Program-made: the position numbers and the translations under genes
Notes under the pieces: generated by a model
What the model was told of the DNA's origin: nothing
Database searches by the model: none
The model's input: only the letters and a program-made list of their open reading frames with translations
In this document: positions 1-7,940 of the stretch, one piece after another
How the letters are laid out: every line of letters starts with the position of its first letter
How positions within the stretch are numbered: position 1 is the first letter of the stretch
Source: Deltaproteobacteria bacterium
GTDB lineage: Bacteria; Myxococcota; B64-G9
Reading direction: 5' to 3'
NCBI GenBank assembly: GCA_016935365.1
Contig: JAFGRB010000448.1
Location: forward strand, 1 to 37,966
DNA: 37,966 nucleotides

Positions 1-117
1 CCGTGGGATCCGTGCGAGCCGTGGGATCCGTGCGAGCCGTGGGATCCGTGCGAGCCGTGGGATCCGTGCGAGCCGTGGGATCCGTGCGAGCCGTGCGAGC
101 CGTGAGAGCAGTGAGAT
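1..117 (-). repeat. 18-bp tandem repeat encoding Gly-Ser-His units
   Basis: Five perfect copies of CCGTGGGATCCGTGCGAG fill 1-90, followed by a half unit (91-99) and two diverged 9-bp units (100-117). Read on the minus strand each 9-bp half is one Gly-Ser-His codon triplet, alternating TCC and TCG for Ser. The array therefore is the tail of the peptide gene and not an intergenic repeat. Near-perfect DNA identity suggests recent expansion by slippage or unequal crossing over. The left end lies outside the window. Confidence 0.9.
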
Positions 118-335
118 AGCTCATTGCGGTCGGGCAGCGAGGATTTCACGCCGGGGTGCGATGGCTTTCTCTGAGCAGCCGAAGCGCGACCCGGCACCGC
201 CGAAAGCGCCGCTCCAGCCACGAGCAGGAGCGTCGAGCTGGACGTCAGCACATCTCTGCGCGTGAGCTTGCGCTCTTCAGGCGTGAGGAATGCGGCCGGT
301 TCCTTCTTCGCCTCGGGATACCTGTCCCTGGACAT
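1..335 (-). CDS. His-Xaa-Ser-type repeat peptide with Tat-like leader (partial)
   Basis: Small gene running off the left window edge after 111 full codons; the stop is not seen. The ATG at 333-335 has a GGAGG (344-348) 8 nt upstream. Residues 1-23 are hydrophilic, 24-30 read LTRRDVL (twin-arginine-like), 35-47 are hydrophobic, and RASA at 50-53 could be a cleavage site. After a short spacer, from residue 74 the chain reads SHC and then SHG again and again, with 13 His before the edge. In the other register this is His-Xaa-Ser, the repeat of the Hxs peptides that are known partners of radical SAM maturases. It lies 51 nt downstream of a radical SAM/methyltransferase gene on the same strand, so a modified-peptide precursor is the leading idea. 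A simple metal-binding, His-rich Tat-exported protein is the main alternative. The reading frame is clear; the function is inferred. Confidence 0.75.
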   Translation of the reverse strand, partial: MSRDRYPEAKKEPAAFLTPEERKLTRRDVLTSSSTLLLVAGAALSAVPGRASAAQRKPSHPGVKSSLPDRNELSHCSHGSHGSHGSHGSHGSHGSHGSHGSHGSHGSHGSH

Positions 336-360
336 GGCATCATCCTCCAAGCGTGTATTA

Positions 361-390
361 ATTCTATCTTTCGCACCCTCAGCTTGTCAA
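361..390 (-). promoter_or_regulatory. Near-consensus -35/-10 promoter of the repeat-peptide gene
   Basis: On the minus strand TTGACA (390-385) is followed by an 18-nt spacer and TAGAAT (366-361), with the GGAGG and ATG of the peptide gene just downstream. The -35 overlaps the stop codon of the upstream radical SAM gene (389-387). This is the best match to a housekeeping promoter in the window and would let the peptide be expressed above its presumed maturase. Confidence 0.6.
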
Positions 391-2156
391 GCGCACCTTT
401 CATACGATTCGAAGGAGGCGATCCACATCGGGCTCGAGGTCTCCCCGGCCGCAGCCCCGCCTGTGCTCTTCAGACCGAGCTCGTTGGCCAAAACAGCGAT
501 CTCCTCGTGCGTGGAGCTGCGCCAGTGCTCGAAAGACGCTCTGCCTTCTCGACCTGCTTCCGCCACTACGCCGAAGACCTCATCGTCCGCCAGCAGCAGC
601 CGCCCGCCAGGCCGGAGCAGATCGAGCATCTTCTCCAGAGCCGCTCGGAGGCCGGGCAGATGGTTGAGGCTCCTCAAGGCCATGACGCAGTCGAAGGCCT
701 TGCTGTCCCAGCAGAGATCCTCGAAGGAGGTCTGCAACCAGCGCGCGTTCGGAGCCGAGGCGGTACCGCGCTCGGGATCGACGCCTATGTAACTGAGCTC
801 TCCGCGCTGCATGGCTGGCAGCAGGCTATCGAGGTACGGAGCGGCGCCGCAGCCCACGTCCAGGACCAGGCCGCGCAGCGCGCCGAGCTCGAGGTCCAGC
901 ATCGCCTTGGCCCGGGCGAAACCACAGGGCTCGCGGGGTGTCCAGATGCCGCTGCACATCCTGCGAAGCGAGCAGTCGGCGCAGGCCGGGACGAGCTCCA
1001 GGCTCTGCAGCCTCTCCACCAGATCGCCCTGATCGCTGTGCGCGAGGTAGACCTGGCCTTGCGCCTTGCACCGCGCCAGGGTCTGGTCCGAGAAGTCCCG
1101 GGTCCCGGCCGTGAAACGCTGGATGCCCCCTGGCATGGCGACCATCAGGCCCCGGACCGGATCCTGAGCAGGCTGCTCGCCGGCTTGGATGGGGCAGGGG
1201 TCGAAGCAGATGGCCTCGGTGGCGGAATCGGCAATAAAAATGAAGGAGTTCGATACTGTTTCTCGAGCTGGTATCAGCTCCCCATCCCCCCTTCTGTCCA
1301 GGTATACCCGAAAGACCCCCCTGCAGCGGCGCCTGAGGCTGCACTCGGGGCAGGGCTTGCCGAAGGACTTGTGCAGCTCGTCGACCGGGTACCAGCCCTG
1401 CTCGAAGGCCTCGGACATGGCGAAGAAGGAGTCCTCCCTAAGGCCGGAGTCCAGATGAGCGAGCTCGCCCAGAGCGCACAGGGGCAAGCCGTCCACAAGC
1501 AGCTCGAGGTCGGGCCAGCGATCGCTTGCATAGTCGACCGCCTCGCGAATGCGGGTAGCCGCTTCTGCGATCAGGGGCACGAGCCCCTCGAAGTCGCACA
1601 GGGCATTGCCCTCGGGCTCGACCATGGAGAGCTTGAGGCGAAGAGGGCCCCTGCGAGACAGATAGCCGATCCGCTCCACCGCGTCCAGGACCCGGCCGAG
1701 CACCGCCCGGGTGAGGACCAGGTTGACAGTCAGATCCGGCACCTTTCCGATGACTTGGACGAGACCCTTCCAGGTCTGCTCGAATGCGCCGCGCGAGCGC
1801 ACCAGCCGGTCGTGCAGCTCTGGAGAGGCCGAGCACACGGAACAGTACACGTACTCGAGTCCGCGCTCGAGAAGATCCCGCACCAGGCTGGAGTAGGCCA
1901 GCATGCGTCCATTCGTGACCAGGCCGATGCGCATGCCCGCAGCTTGGATCGCATCGGCCAGATTCATCAGGTCGGGCCGGATGGTCGGCTCTCCACCTGA
2001 CAGCACCACGCAACGGGCGCCGAGCTGCCTGGCCTCGAGTATCTTTGCCTGGAGCTGTTCGAAGCGCGCCTCGATACCGCGGTGGGGGGCTGCGTGGCAG
2101 AAGACGCAGTTGTTGTTGCAGCGGTAGCCGGTCTTGAGCAGCACTCGGGTGTCCAT
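387..2156 (-). CDS. Radical SAM protein fused to a SAM-dependent methyltransferase
   Basis: 589 residues. The radical SAM motif CNNNCVFC has C13, C17 and C20 ligating the [4Fe-4S] cluster that cleaves SAM; SGGEPT follows. A LPLC motif and CPECSLRRRCRG form the auxiliary-cluster signature shared by most radical SAM proteins of this window; a second CADCSLRRMCSG lies near residue 395. From about residue 431 a class I methyltransferase begins with VLDVGCG, followed by a YIGVDPE acidic loop. The ATG has an AGAGGG site and follows the secreted Cys-rich gene by 12 nt, so the two are co-transcribed. The repeat-peptide gene lies directly downstream, making this the best candidate for its modifying enzyme. 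Fold assignments are secure; substrate is inferred. Confidence 0.9.
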   Translation of the reverse strand: MDTRVLLKTGYRCNNNCVFCHAAPHRGIEARFEQLQAKILEARQLGARCVVLSGGEPTIRPDLMNLADAIQAAGMRIGLVTNGRMLAYSSLVRDLLERGLEYVYCSVCSASPELHDRLVRSRGAFEQTWKGLVQVIGKVPDLTVNLVLTRAVLGRVLDAVERIGYLSRRGPLRLKLSMVEPEGNALCDFEGLVPLIAEAATRIREAVDYASDRWPDLELLVDGLPLCALGELAHLDSGLREDSFFAMSEAFEQGWYPVDELHKSFGKPCPECSLRRRCRGVFRVYLDRRGDGELIPARETVSNSFIFIADSATEAICFDPCPIQAGEQPAQDPVRGLMVAMPGGIQRFTAGTRDFSDQTLARCKAQGQVYLAHSDQGDLVERLQSLELVPACADCSLRRMCSGIWTPREPCGFARAKAMLDLELGALRGLVLDVGCGAAPYLDSLLPAMQRGELSYIGVDPERGTASAPNARWLQTSFEDLCWDSKAFDCVMALRSLNHLPGLRAALEKMLDLLRPGGRLLLADDEVFGVVAEAGREGRASFEHWRSSTHEEIAVLANELGLKSTGGAAAGETSSPMWIASFESYERCA

Positions 2157-2168
2157 CGCAGGCCCTCT

Positions 2169-3077
2169 TCAGGGCATCAGCAGATCCGGGAGCTGGAAGA
2201 CCTCCCGGGCCGCCTGGTCGTAGAGCTGCAAGGCGCGCAGCGAGCAGTCGCCCGCCCGGCCTCGGGCTGCCAAGCGGGCTGCCTGCTCCACCTCGGTCAG
2301 CCTGCCCAGCGTCGCATCCGGCCCGAAGAAGTAGTCTACGTTCTTCTCGCAGATGGCATTGCCTCGACAGGACCTCGCGTCCCGGTTGGCCAGGGCCGTG
2401 CACAGCATGCGGGCAGAGTCAGGCTCCAGTCCCTTGCAGCCTTCCTCGCGCTGGTCCCGAATCGCCTCGCAGAGCCGGGACATCTGCTCGACCTGGGCCC
2501 CGAAGACCTCGGCTGCAGCTCGGCTGGCTTGCAGATCACAGCGCTGCTGGATGAGCAGCAGTGCCAGGGCCGCATAGTGGCGGCACTTGCGCCAGTCGTC
2601 TTCCTGGCCCAGCCCGCGGAGCCCGTCGCAGAGCGCAATCTGGCCGGCCGCGGCCGCCTCGCAGAGATGGAGGGCCGCCCATACGGAGCGCAGTGTCCGC
2701 TCGATCAAAGCGCTCTCCGGCTCGCCGGCTTCCTTTCCGAGTATCTGCTCCCGGATCTGGCAGGCGAGCGCCCAGCGCTTTTCGATCTCGTCGACGGGTA
2801 TCTCGCCCCCGGTTCTCAAGGCCTGGATCAGGCTCATCCTGCAATCGGCGTGCAGCTGCCAGAGCGCGACCAGGGAGGCTCGTTCGGCAAGCCAGGTGTA
2901 CCAGACCGGCGCTTCGAGCCGGATCCGTTCCGCCAGCAAGTGGAGCTGGAAGGCAGCCGCCTCCACCAGGTGCTCGAGCCTCGCCATGTCTCCATGACAG
3001 TAGCGGGCATGCAGCTGAGGAGCGGGCAGGAGCACGGCGAGTGCGATCACGCAAGCTATCGTCCTGGATACCTTCAC
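2169..3077 (-). CDS. Cys-rich secreted protein of unknown function
   Basis: 302 residues from a GTG start. Residues 1-24 form a signal peptide (MKV, a hydrophobic stretch, LHA). The mature part is probably mainly helical and has about 13 cysteines, five of them close together between roughly residues 200 and 250, which suggests disulfides or metal binding in the periplasm or outside the cell. I recognise no family. It is the first gene of the unit that continues into the radical SAM/methyltransferase gene 12 nt later, so it may be an export partner or a further substrate. The GTG sits 7 nt after a TATCAT box, with no Shine-Dalgarno sequence. Confidence 0.7.
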   Translation of the reverse strand: MKVSRTIACVIALAVLLPAPQLHARYCHGDMARLEHLVEAAAFQLHLLAERIRLEAPVWYTWLAERASLVALWQLHADCRMSLIQALRTGGEIPVDEIEKRWALACQIREQILGKEAGEPESALIERTLRSVWAALHLCEAAAAGQIALCDGLRGLGQEDDWRKCRHYAALALLLIQQRCDLQASRAAAEVFGAQVEQMSRLCEAIRDQREEGCKGLEPDSARMLCTALANRDARSCRGNAICEKNVDYFFGPDATLGRLTEVEQAARLAARGRAGDCSLRALQLYDQAAREVFQLPDLLMP

Positions 3078-3084
3078 GGGATCG

Positions 3085-3090
3085 ATGATA
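3085..3090 (-). promoter_or_regulatory. -10-like box TATCAT, leaderless arrangement
   Basis: TATCAT on the minus strand ends 7 nt before the GTG start of the Cys-rich secreted protein, leaving no room for a Shine-Dalgarno sequence. No clear -35 is seen. It shares the divergent spacer 3078-3153 with the plus-strand radical SAM gene. Confidence 0.4.
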
Positions 3091-3137
3091 CCACAGCGCC
3101 AGTGTGTTGGAAGCGCTTCGCTTTAACCAGGCTGGCC

Positions 3138-3146
3138 TGCTAGGCT
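3138..3146 (+). promoter_or_regulatory. Extended -10 box TGC-TAGGCT, leaderless arrangement
   Basis: GCCTGCTAGGCT is followed by 7 nt and the GTG at 3154. Nearly the same string (GCCTGCTAGACT, 7 nt, ATG) precedes the NifH-like gene at 24710, and GTGCTAGACT precedes the start at 9705. The repetition supports a real promoter element and supports GTG 3154 as the start. Confidence 0.45.
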
Positions 3147-3153
3147 CAGTATC

Positions 3154-4329
3154 GTGGAGGAGGATATCAAGATCTGGACCCGGCGCCTGACCGGGGTGCT
3201 GGCCCGCCTGGACGATCCGCCGGCCCGGGTCGAGGCGAGGCTGGAGAATGGCGGGCTCGAGGTCTCGCTGTGGCCGGAGAGCGGAGCGGGACTGGTCCTG
3301 CACTTCGGATCGGACTCGATGCAGTACCGCGGTTCAGAGCTGGACGAGCGGGGCGCTTGTTGGATTGAGGCGATCGAGCGCTCGCTGGAACGCACGCGGA
3401 GGCTCCCGGGCTGGCGGGACTTTCTCACATGCGGATCGGTGCACACGGACCCGGTATCCTCGGGCGACTGGTGGCTGATCCGTCTGACCGAACGCTGCAA
3501 TGCAACCTGCGCGTTCTGCAGCGCGGTCGGCACGACGCCCGACCTTGCCACGAGCCGCGTGCGGATCGAGCGACGCCTGGAGCTGGGCCGCAGCCGTGGG
3601 CAACTCAAGCTGTCCATCACCGGTGGAGAGCCCACGCTGCTCAGGCGTCTGCCGGCCTGGATCGAGCGCGCCCGCGAGCTCGGCTACCGCGAGGTGGATC
3701 TCCAGACCAACGGGCTCTTGCTCGACGATCCGGGGCGGTTAGATCAGCTCTCACGCGCAGGCCTGAGCTCGGTCTTCCTGTCCCTGCACAGCCACCGTCC
3801 AGAGGTGCACGACGCGATGCTGAGCGTGGACGGCGCCTTCGATCGGGCGTTCGCCTGCGCGCGGTACACGCAGCGATCAGGCCTGATGCTCGGTATCAAC
3901 GTCGTGCTGACCCGGTATAACAAAGACGATCTCCACGGCCTGATCTCACTCATCGCCGCTCGGCTCGACCCGGCCCGCTGCCACGTCAACCTCAGCTACT
4001 GCTCCCCCCAGGGCCGGGCCCTGGAGCACCTCGACCTGCTGGTGCCACTTTTCGATCTGGCCCCCCGTCTGGAGGCGGCCCTAGACGAGGGAGCGGGGCT
4101 CGGGCTGGACATGCACGTGCCAGGCATCTGCGGCGTGCCCATGTGCAGCCTGCCCGCACACCTGAAGTACTTTGACGAGTTCCACGCCAAGTCCCCGGCC
4201 CATCAGCCGGAACGAATTTACCCGGAGCTGTGCAGCGGCTGTGGGCTCCGGGCTCGCTGCTCGGGCTTCTGGCGGGTCTATCTGGAGCGCTTCGGCCCGG
4301 CCGGGCTGGGCGCCCAGCGGCTGGTGTGA
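3154..4329 (+). CDS. Radical SAM protein with auxiliary-cluster domain
   Basis: 391 residues from a GTG start. Residues 1 to about 105 form an N-terminal domain I do not recognise. The radical SAM motif CNATCAFC (C115, C119, C122) is followed by TGGEPT and a LQTNG strand typical of the TIM-barrel core. Near the C-terminus GVPMC and then CSGCGLRARCSGFW followed by VYLERFG form the auxiliary iron-sulfur (twitch/SPASM-like) signature shared with other radical SAM proteins here. It is first in a two-gene plus-strand unit with the double radical SAM gene 3 nt downstream, and diverges from the Cys-rich/radical SAM/peptide unit. Probable peptide or small-molecule modification; the substrate cannot be read from sequence. 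Confidence 0.88.
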   Translation: MEEDIKIWTRRLTGVLARLDDPPARVEARLENGGLEVSLWPESGAGLVLHFGSDSMQYRGSELDERGACWIEAIERSLERTRRLPGWRDFLTCGSVHTDPVSSGDWWLIRLTERCNATCAFCSAVGTTPDLATSRVRIERRLELGRSRGQLKLSITGGEPTLLRRLPAWIERARELGYREVDLQTNGLLLDDPGRLDQLSRAGLSSVFLSLHSHRPEVHDAMLSVDGAFDRAFACARYTQRSGLMLGINVVLTRYNKDDLHGLISLIAARLDPARCHVNLSYCSPQGRALEHLDLLVPLFDLAPRLEAALDEGAGLGLDMHVPGICGVPMCSLPAHLKYFDEFHAKSPAHQPERIYPELCSGCGLRARCSGFWRVYLERFGPAGLGAQRLV

Positions 4330-4332
4330 GAC

Positions 4333-6441
4333 GTGCAGCGACTCCACTACATCCGCCTGAGCACCGGCTGTAACCAGAACTGCCTGTTCTGCAACGTGCG
4401 GGGCAGCCAGCCGGTCTTGGCCGAGCCCAGACCGGAGATCCTCTCCGAGCTCAGCGCCGATCTGGACGCCGTGGTGCTCACCGGCGGCGAGCCGCTCATG
4501 GCGCGCAGCCTGGCCGGTTTTTTGCGCACCGCTTCCGAGCTCGGCCTGGCGGTCGAGATCCAGACCAACGGGACGCTGCTGGCCGCGGGCAGCTCACTGG
4601 ATCTCCTGGATCGCTTTCCGCCGCGCTATCTGGTGATCTCGCTCAACGCGCACGAGCCCGCGCTATACCAAAGGCTGTGCCGGACCGACTATTTCGAGCA
4701 TGCCGTCGAGGGGATACGCCGTGCAGTGGCCCACGGGCACAGGGTCCGGCTGGAGCACCTGCTCTGCGGGCTCAACTACGAGCGGGCAGGGGACTTCGCC
4801 CGGCTGGTGATCGAGCGCCTTCAGGGTGTGGAGTCGGTGGGCTTTCTCAGTTTGATCCCCGCTGGCCAGGCACTGGAAAGAGAAGAGCTCTTCGTGCGAC
4901 ACAGCCAGGTGATGCGCTCGCTGGAACCGGCCGTGGACACGCTCATCCAGGCCGGCCAGGACGTGTCCTTGGCGGGTCCGTACGGCTTTCCACTCTGTCT
5001 GGTCCCCGAGCGGCATCGAGCGCTCTCGGAGTGTATGCAGCACCTCCATCCCAATCCCTGCGGGGTGGAGATCGGAGACGAGCGCTGCTGGGCCGAGGAG
5101 TGCCGGGATTGCCACTTCCGCCCTATATGCGCCGGCCTGTGGAAGGGCTACGCGAGCCGGTTCGGACTCGGGGAGCTCGCGCCTCGATCCAGCACGATCC
5201 GAGCGCTGCCGCGGATCGACTGCGCCATCGATCCCCAGCGCATCGGGCCGTATCGCGAAGCCATGCAGATGCGCGAGTCTCTCGAGACAAGCCGGGGGCA
5301 GTACTTCGTCTGGGCGCTGACCGCGGAGTGCAACACGCACTGCCGCTTCTGCGATCAGCGCCAGTACTTCCGCCCGGGCGACCATGGCGCGCTGAGTCGT
5401 GAGCGCTGCCTGGCGCTGGCCGACGATCTCGCTCGCTGGCGCTTCGACGATGTGCTGCTATGCGGAGGAGAGCCCACGCTGCATCCCCACCTGGACGAGA
5501 TCCTGGATGCGCTGCACGCCCGGGGCTTGCGCACTTCATTGAACACAAACGGGATCTTGCTCGATCCGGGGCGCATCCAGCGCCTGGCTGAGAGCGGTCT
5601 CGAAAACCTGATCGTGTCCCTGGACGCCGATAGGGCCGCGGTGCACGATGACCTGCGCCGAAGGCCGGGTCTCTTCGATCACCTGATCGAGACGCTGGAG
5701 GCAGTCCGCGATGAGCCCTGGCGGCCCTCGATCCGCCTGCACGCGATCGTCAGCGCCGCGAACTTCAGCCATCTACTCGGGCTCGTGGAGCTCGCCGCCC
5801 AGCTCGGACTCGAGAGCGTGGACATGACCCTCTTCATGGACATCATCAAGCAGGAGCCGGCCTTCAAGCTCTCCCGGGCTCAGATCCTTCGATTTTACAA
5901 ACAGATCCTGCCCGAGATGGCCCGTAGTGCGAGCGGGCTTCACATCAAGCTGCACCTCAACCCGACGCCGCTTCGCTGGGCGAGCCGCCTTTCGCGGATG
6001 CGGCCCGAAGACCTCCAGGAGCTCGAGAACCTAAAGCTCGAAGACAGGCTGCTCGATGCCTGGGCGGAGTGCCGCTACAACGTCGAGCTCAACCAGTCCT
6101 ATGTCTGCCTCTCCTCCTGGTTCGACAAGTACATGGATCCCTACGGCGAGCTCTACCCCTGCTCTCAGTCATCCATCTTCCAGTCGGAGTACAGGATGGG
6201 AAACATCCAGGCGAAGCCCTTCGACGAGCTGATGAACTCAAAGGCCATTCGAGAGTTCCGGCGCCGGGTGCCCGATCACGGAGCCTGCCAGCGCTGCTTT
6301 GCCGCGTCGGTGGCGCACGCCGAGCTCATCAAGTTCCTGCCGAGCCACGAGGACGTGATCGATGCACGAGCCTACTTCGAGGACAACCTGAACGAGTGGA
6401 GCTTCGCAGCTCTGGGTCAGAGACCCAGCGAGGCGAGGTAG
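4333..6441 (+). CDS. Tandem double radical SAM protein
   Basis: 702 residues, GTG start 3 nt after the previous stop. Module 1 has CNQNCLFC (C13, C17, C20), TGGEPL, FPLC and CRDCHFRPICAG followed by WKGYASRFG, the signature shared across this window. Module 2 starts near residue 325 with CNTHCRFC (C333, C337, C340) and CGGEPT, and ends with a longer SPASM-like region (CLSSW, YPCSQ, CQRCF). Two complete cores in one chain could perform two steps on one substrate, or one may serve binding. The 3' end overlaps the convergent propeller lipoprotein gene by 25 bp. Fold certain, role unknown. Confidence 0.9.
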   Translation: MQRLHYIRLSTGCNQNCLFCNVRGSQPVLAEPRPEILSELSADLDAVVLTGGEPLMARSLAGFLRTASELGLAVEIQTNGTLLAAGSSLDLLDRFPPRYLVISLNAHEPALYQRLCRTDYFEHAVEGIRRAVAHGHRVRLEHLLCGLNYERAGDFARLVIERLQGVESVGFLSLIPAGQALEREELFVRHSQVMRSLEPAVDTLIQAGQDVSLAGPYGFPLCLVPERHRALSECMQHLHPNPCGVEIGDERCWAEECRDCHFRPICAGLWKGYASRFGLGELAPRSSTIRALPRIDCAIDPQRIGPYREAMQMRESLETSRGQYFVWALTAECNTHCRFCDQRQYFRPGDHGALSRERCLALADDLARWRFDDVLLCGGEPTLHPHLDEILDALHARGLRTSLNTNGILLDPGRIQRLAESGLENLIVSLDADRAAVHDDLRRRPGLFDHLIETLEAVRDEPWRPSIRLHAIVSAANFSHLLGLVELAAQLGLESVDMTLFMDIIKQEPAFKLSRAQILRFYKQILPEMARSASGLHIKLHLNPTPLRWASRLSRMRPEDLQELENLKLEDRLLDAWAECRYNVELNQSYVCLSSWFDKYMDPYGELYPCSQSSIFQSEYRMGNIQAKPFDELMNSKAIREFRRRVPDHGACQRCFAASVAHAELIKFLPSHEDVIDARAYFEDNLNEWSFAALGQRPSEAR

Positions 6442-7928
6442 AAGGTCCACTCGCCCCAGGAGGGCAGCAGCGTCTCGAACTCCTCCCCCGGACCGAATGT
6501 GGCTGCGGCGCTCAGTCCTCCCGTATGGAAGCAGCGCTCCTGGCTGGCGGCGATCTCGTTCGGCAGATCCATGCCCACGCCGCCCGCCCGTTTGGCCCAG
6601 ATCGGTTCACCGGAGGCGTCGTAGCGCAGGATCAGGATATCCGCCTGTCCGCTGGAATCCAGGCGCTGGGAGCCGATCTCGATCGAGTCGAAGAACTTGG
6701 TAGCCAGGAGGCAGGATCCGCCCTCGAGGTCGGCCATGCCGTATGACCTCGCGTACCCGCCGAGCTGTCGCGCCCATTCGAGATCGCCCCGGGCATCGTA
6801 GCGCGCGAGGAACACGTCGTGCTCCCGGGAGGTACTCAGCTCGGTACGCGAGGCGCCCTGGCCGAAAGCAGCCGTGGCCGAGAAGTCTCCGCTTGTCAGC
6901 ACAGACCCGTCGGGCAGCAGGCCCACGCTGCTGCACCAGTCCCAGAGCGCGGAGGCCCCGCCCGCAGTTCGCACCCACAGGAGTGAGCCGTCCTCCGCGT
7001 AGCGGGCTGCGAAGGCGTCCGACGAACCGGCCGAGAGGACCTCGATCTCCTCGGCGTCTCTGCCGAAGCGGCTCGTGGCGCTGAAGCCCCCACAGACCGC
7101 ACAGCCGATCCCTGGCTCGGCGTCCACGGCCAGGGCAAAGGTCTGCCCGCTGCCGCCGGCCGAGATGGCCAGCAGGAGCGCTCCGGCCGCATCGTAGCGG
7201 GCCAGGAACATGTCCTGCTCGCCCCGGGCCTCGATCTGCGTCTCGGCCGCTGTGCCAGGGCCGAGCACGATGACGCCCTCGAAGCGCCCGCCGAGCCAGC
7301 AGGAGCCGTCCGAGAGCGCGCTGAGCTCGAGCGGGGATTGGCCAGGCTGCAACGTCTCGAAGGTCTGCATGTCGATTGCAGCCACCTGCCGGATCCACGA
7401 CAGGTGGCCATCCGTGTATCTCGCCAGGAAAACGGCAGAATCTTCCGCTTCCAGCATCTCGAACTCCGCTCGTCCAGTCTCGAAGCGGACCGTGCCCGTA
7501 ATGTAGCCGGCCACGAGCGCGTCTCCGCTCGGTAGGCAGGCGACGCTGGCCCCCAAGTCCACACCGGCGCCACCGCCGCCCAGGGCCCAGACGAGCCGAC
7601 CCTGGCCGTCGTAGAGCGCCGAGAAGGCATCCCAGTCCCCTTGGGAGCTCAGGCTGCGTCTCGACTCGCCCTGGCCGAGCGTGAGCGTCTCGGTGAAGGC
7701 GCCGGTCACCAGGCTCTCCCGGTCGTCACGGGCAGCCACGCCAAAGCCCCAGGCCATGCCAGAGCTGGAGTTGGAGCGCACCCAGGCGAGCTGGCCCGGC
7801 CTCAGATCGGCCTCGTGATCCGCAGCGTCACAGGCGTCGAGAAGTCCCGCATCTGGCGAACTCCCCGAGCCCGTGCAGGCCGCGAGCGTGATCGCGAGGA
7901 TCGCGGATAGCGGTATGCTGTCAGCCAC
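6417..7928 (-). CDS. Lipoprotein with propeller-like repeats
   Basis: 503 residues if GTG 7928 is the start; TTG 7934 is an alternative adding two residues. A hydrophobic stretch ends in the lipobox LAAC with C18, followed by a Gly/Ser/Asp-rich linker. The body repeats units with VFLARYD or MFLARYDAAG, a tryptophan strand (SWIRQ, LLWVRTAGG, LEWARQLGG) and a phrase such as GSVLTSGDFSATAAFG, typical of SBBP/beta-propeller-type surface proteins. It follows the B12-type radical SAM gene on the same strand, and TATGAT lies 6 nt before GTG 7928, so it may have its own promoter. Likely surface or periplasmic; no catalytic residues are evident. Confidence 0.8.
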   Translation of the reverse strand: MADSIPLSAILAITLAACTGSGSSPDAGLLDACDAADHEADLRPGQLAWVRSNSSSGMAWGFGVAARDDRESLVTGAFTETLTLGQGESRRSLSSQGDWDAFSALYDGQGRLVWALGGGGAGVDLGASVACLPSGDALVAGYITGTVRFETGRAEFEMLEAEDSAVFLARYTDGHLSWIRQVAAIDMQTFETLQPGQSPLELSALSDGSCWLGGRFEGVIVLGPGTAAETQIEARGEQDMFLARYDAAGALLLAISAGGSGQTFALAVDAEPGIGCAVCGGFSATSRFGRDAEEIEVLSAGSSDAFAARYAEDGSLLWVRTAGGASALWDWCSSVGLLPDGSVLTSGDFSATAAFGQGASRTELSTSREHDVFLARYDARGDLEWARQLGGYARSYGMADLEGGSCLLATKFFDSIEIGSQRLDSSGQADILILRYDASGEPIWAKRAGGVGMDLPNEIAASQERCFHTGGLSAAATFGPGEEFETLLPSWGEWTFYLASLGL

Positions 7929-7934
7929 GATCAA

Positions 7935-7940
7935 ATCATA
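7935..7940 (-). promoter_or_regulatory. -10-like box TATGAT, leaderless arrangement
   Basis: TATGAT on the minus strand overlaps the stop of the upstream radical SAM gene and ends 6 nt before the GTG at 7928. The same geometry recurs at other transcription-unit starts in this window and favours GTG 7928 over TTG 7934. Confidence 0.35.

Noticed and set aside
1-117. CRISPR array at the left edge
   Set aside because: The 18-bp units are contiguous with no spacers and are in frame within a small coding region.
156-2000. Long plus-strand open frame opposite the radical SAM/methyltransferase gene
   Set aside because: No recognisable motif, and the opposite strand has clear radical SAM and methyltransferase signatures. 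GC-rich codon use leaves long antisense frames open.
2082-3143. Plus-strand frame of about 350 codons opposite the Cys-rich secreted gene
   Set aside because: Low-complexity antisense translation without a ribosome site; the minus-strand protein has a proper signal peptide.
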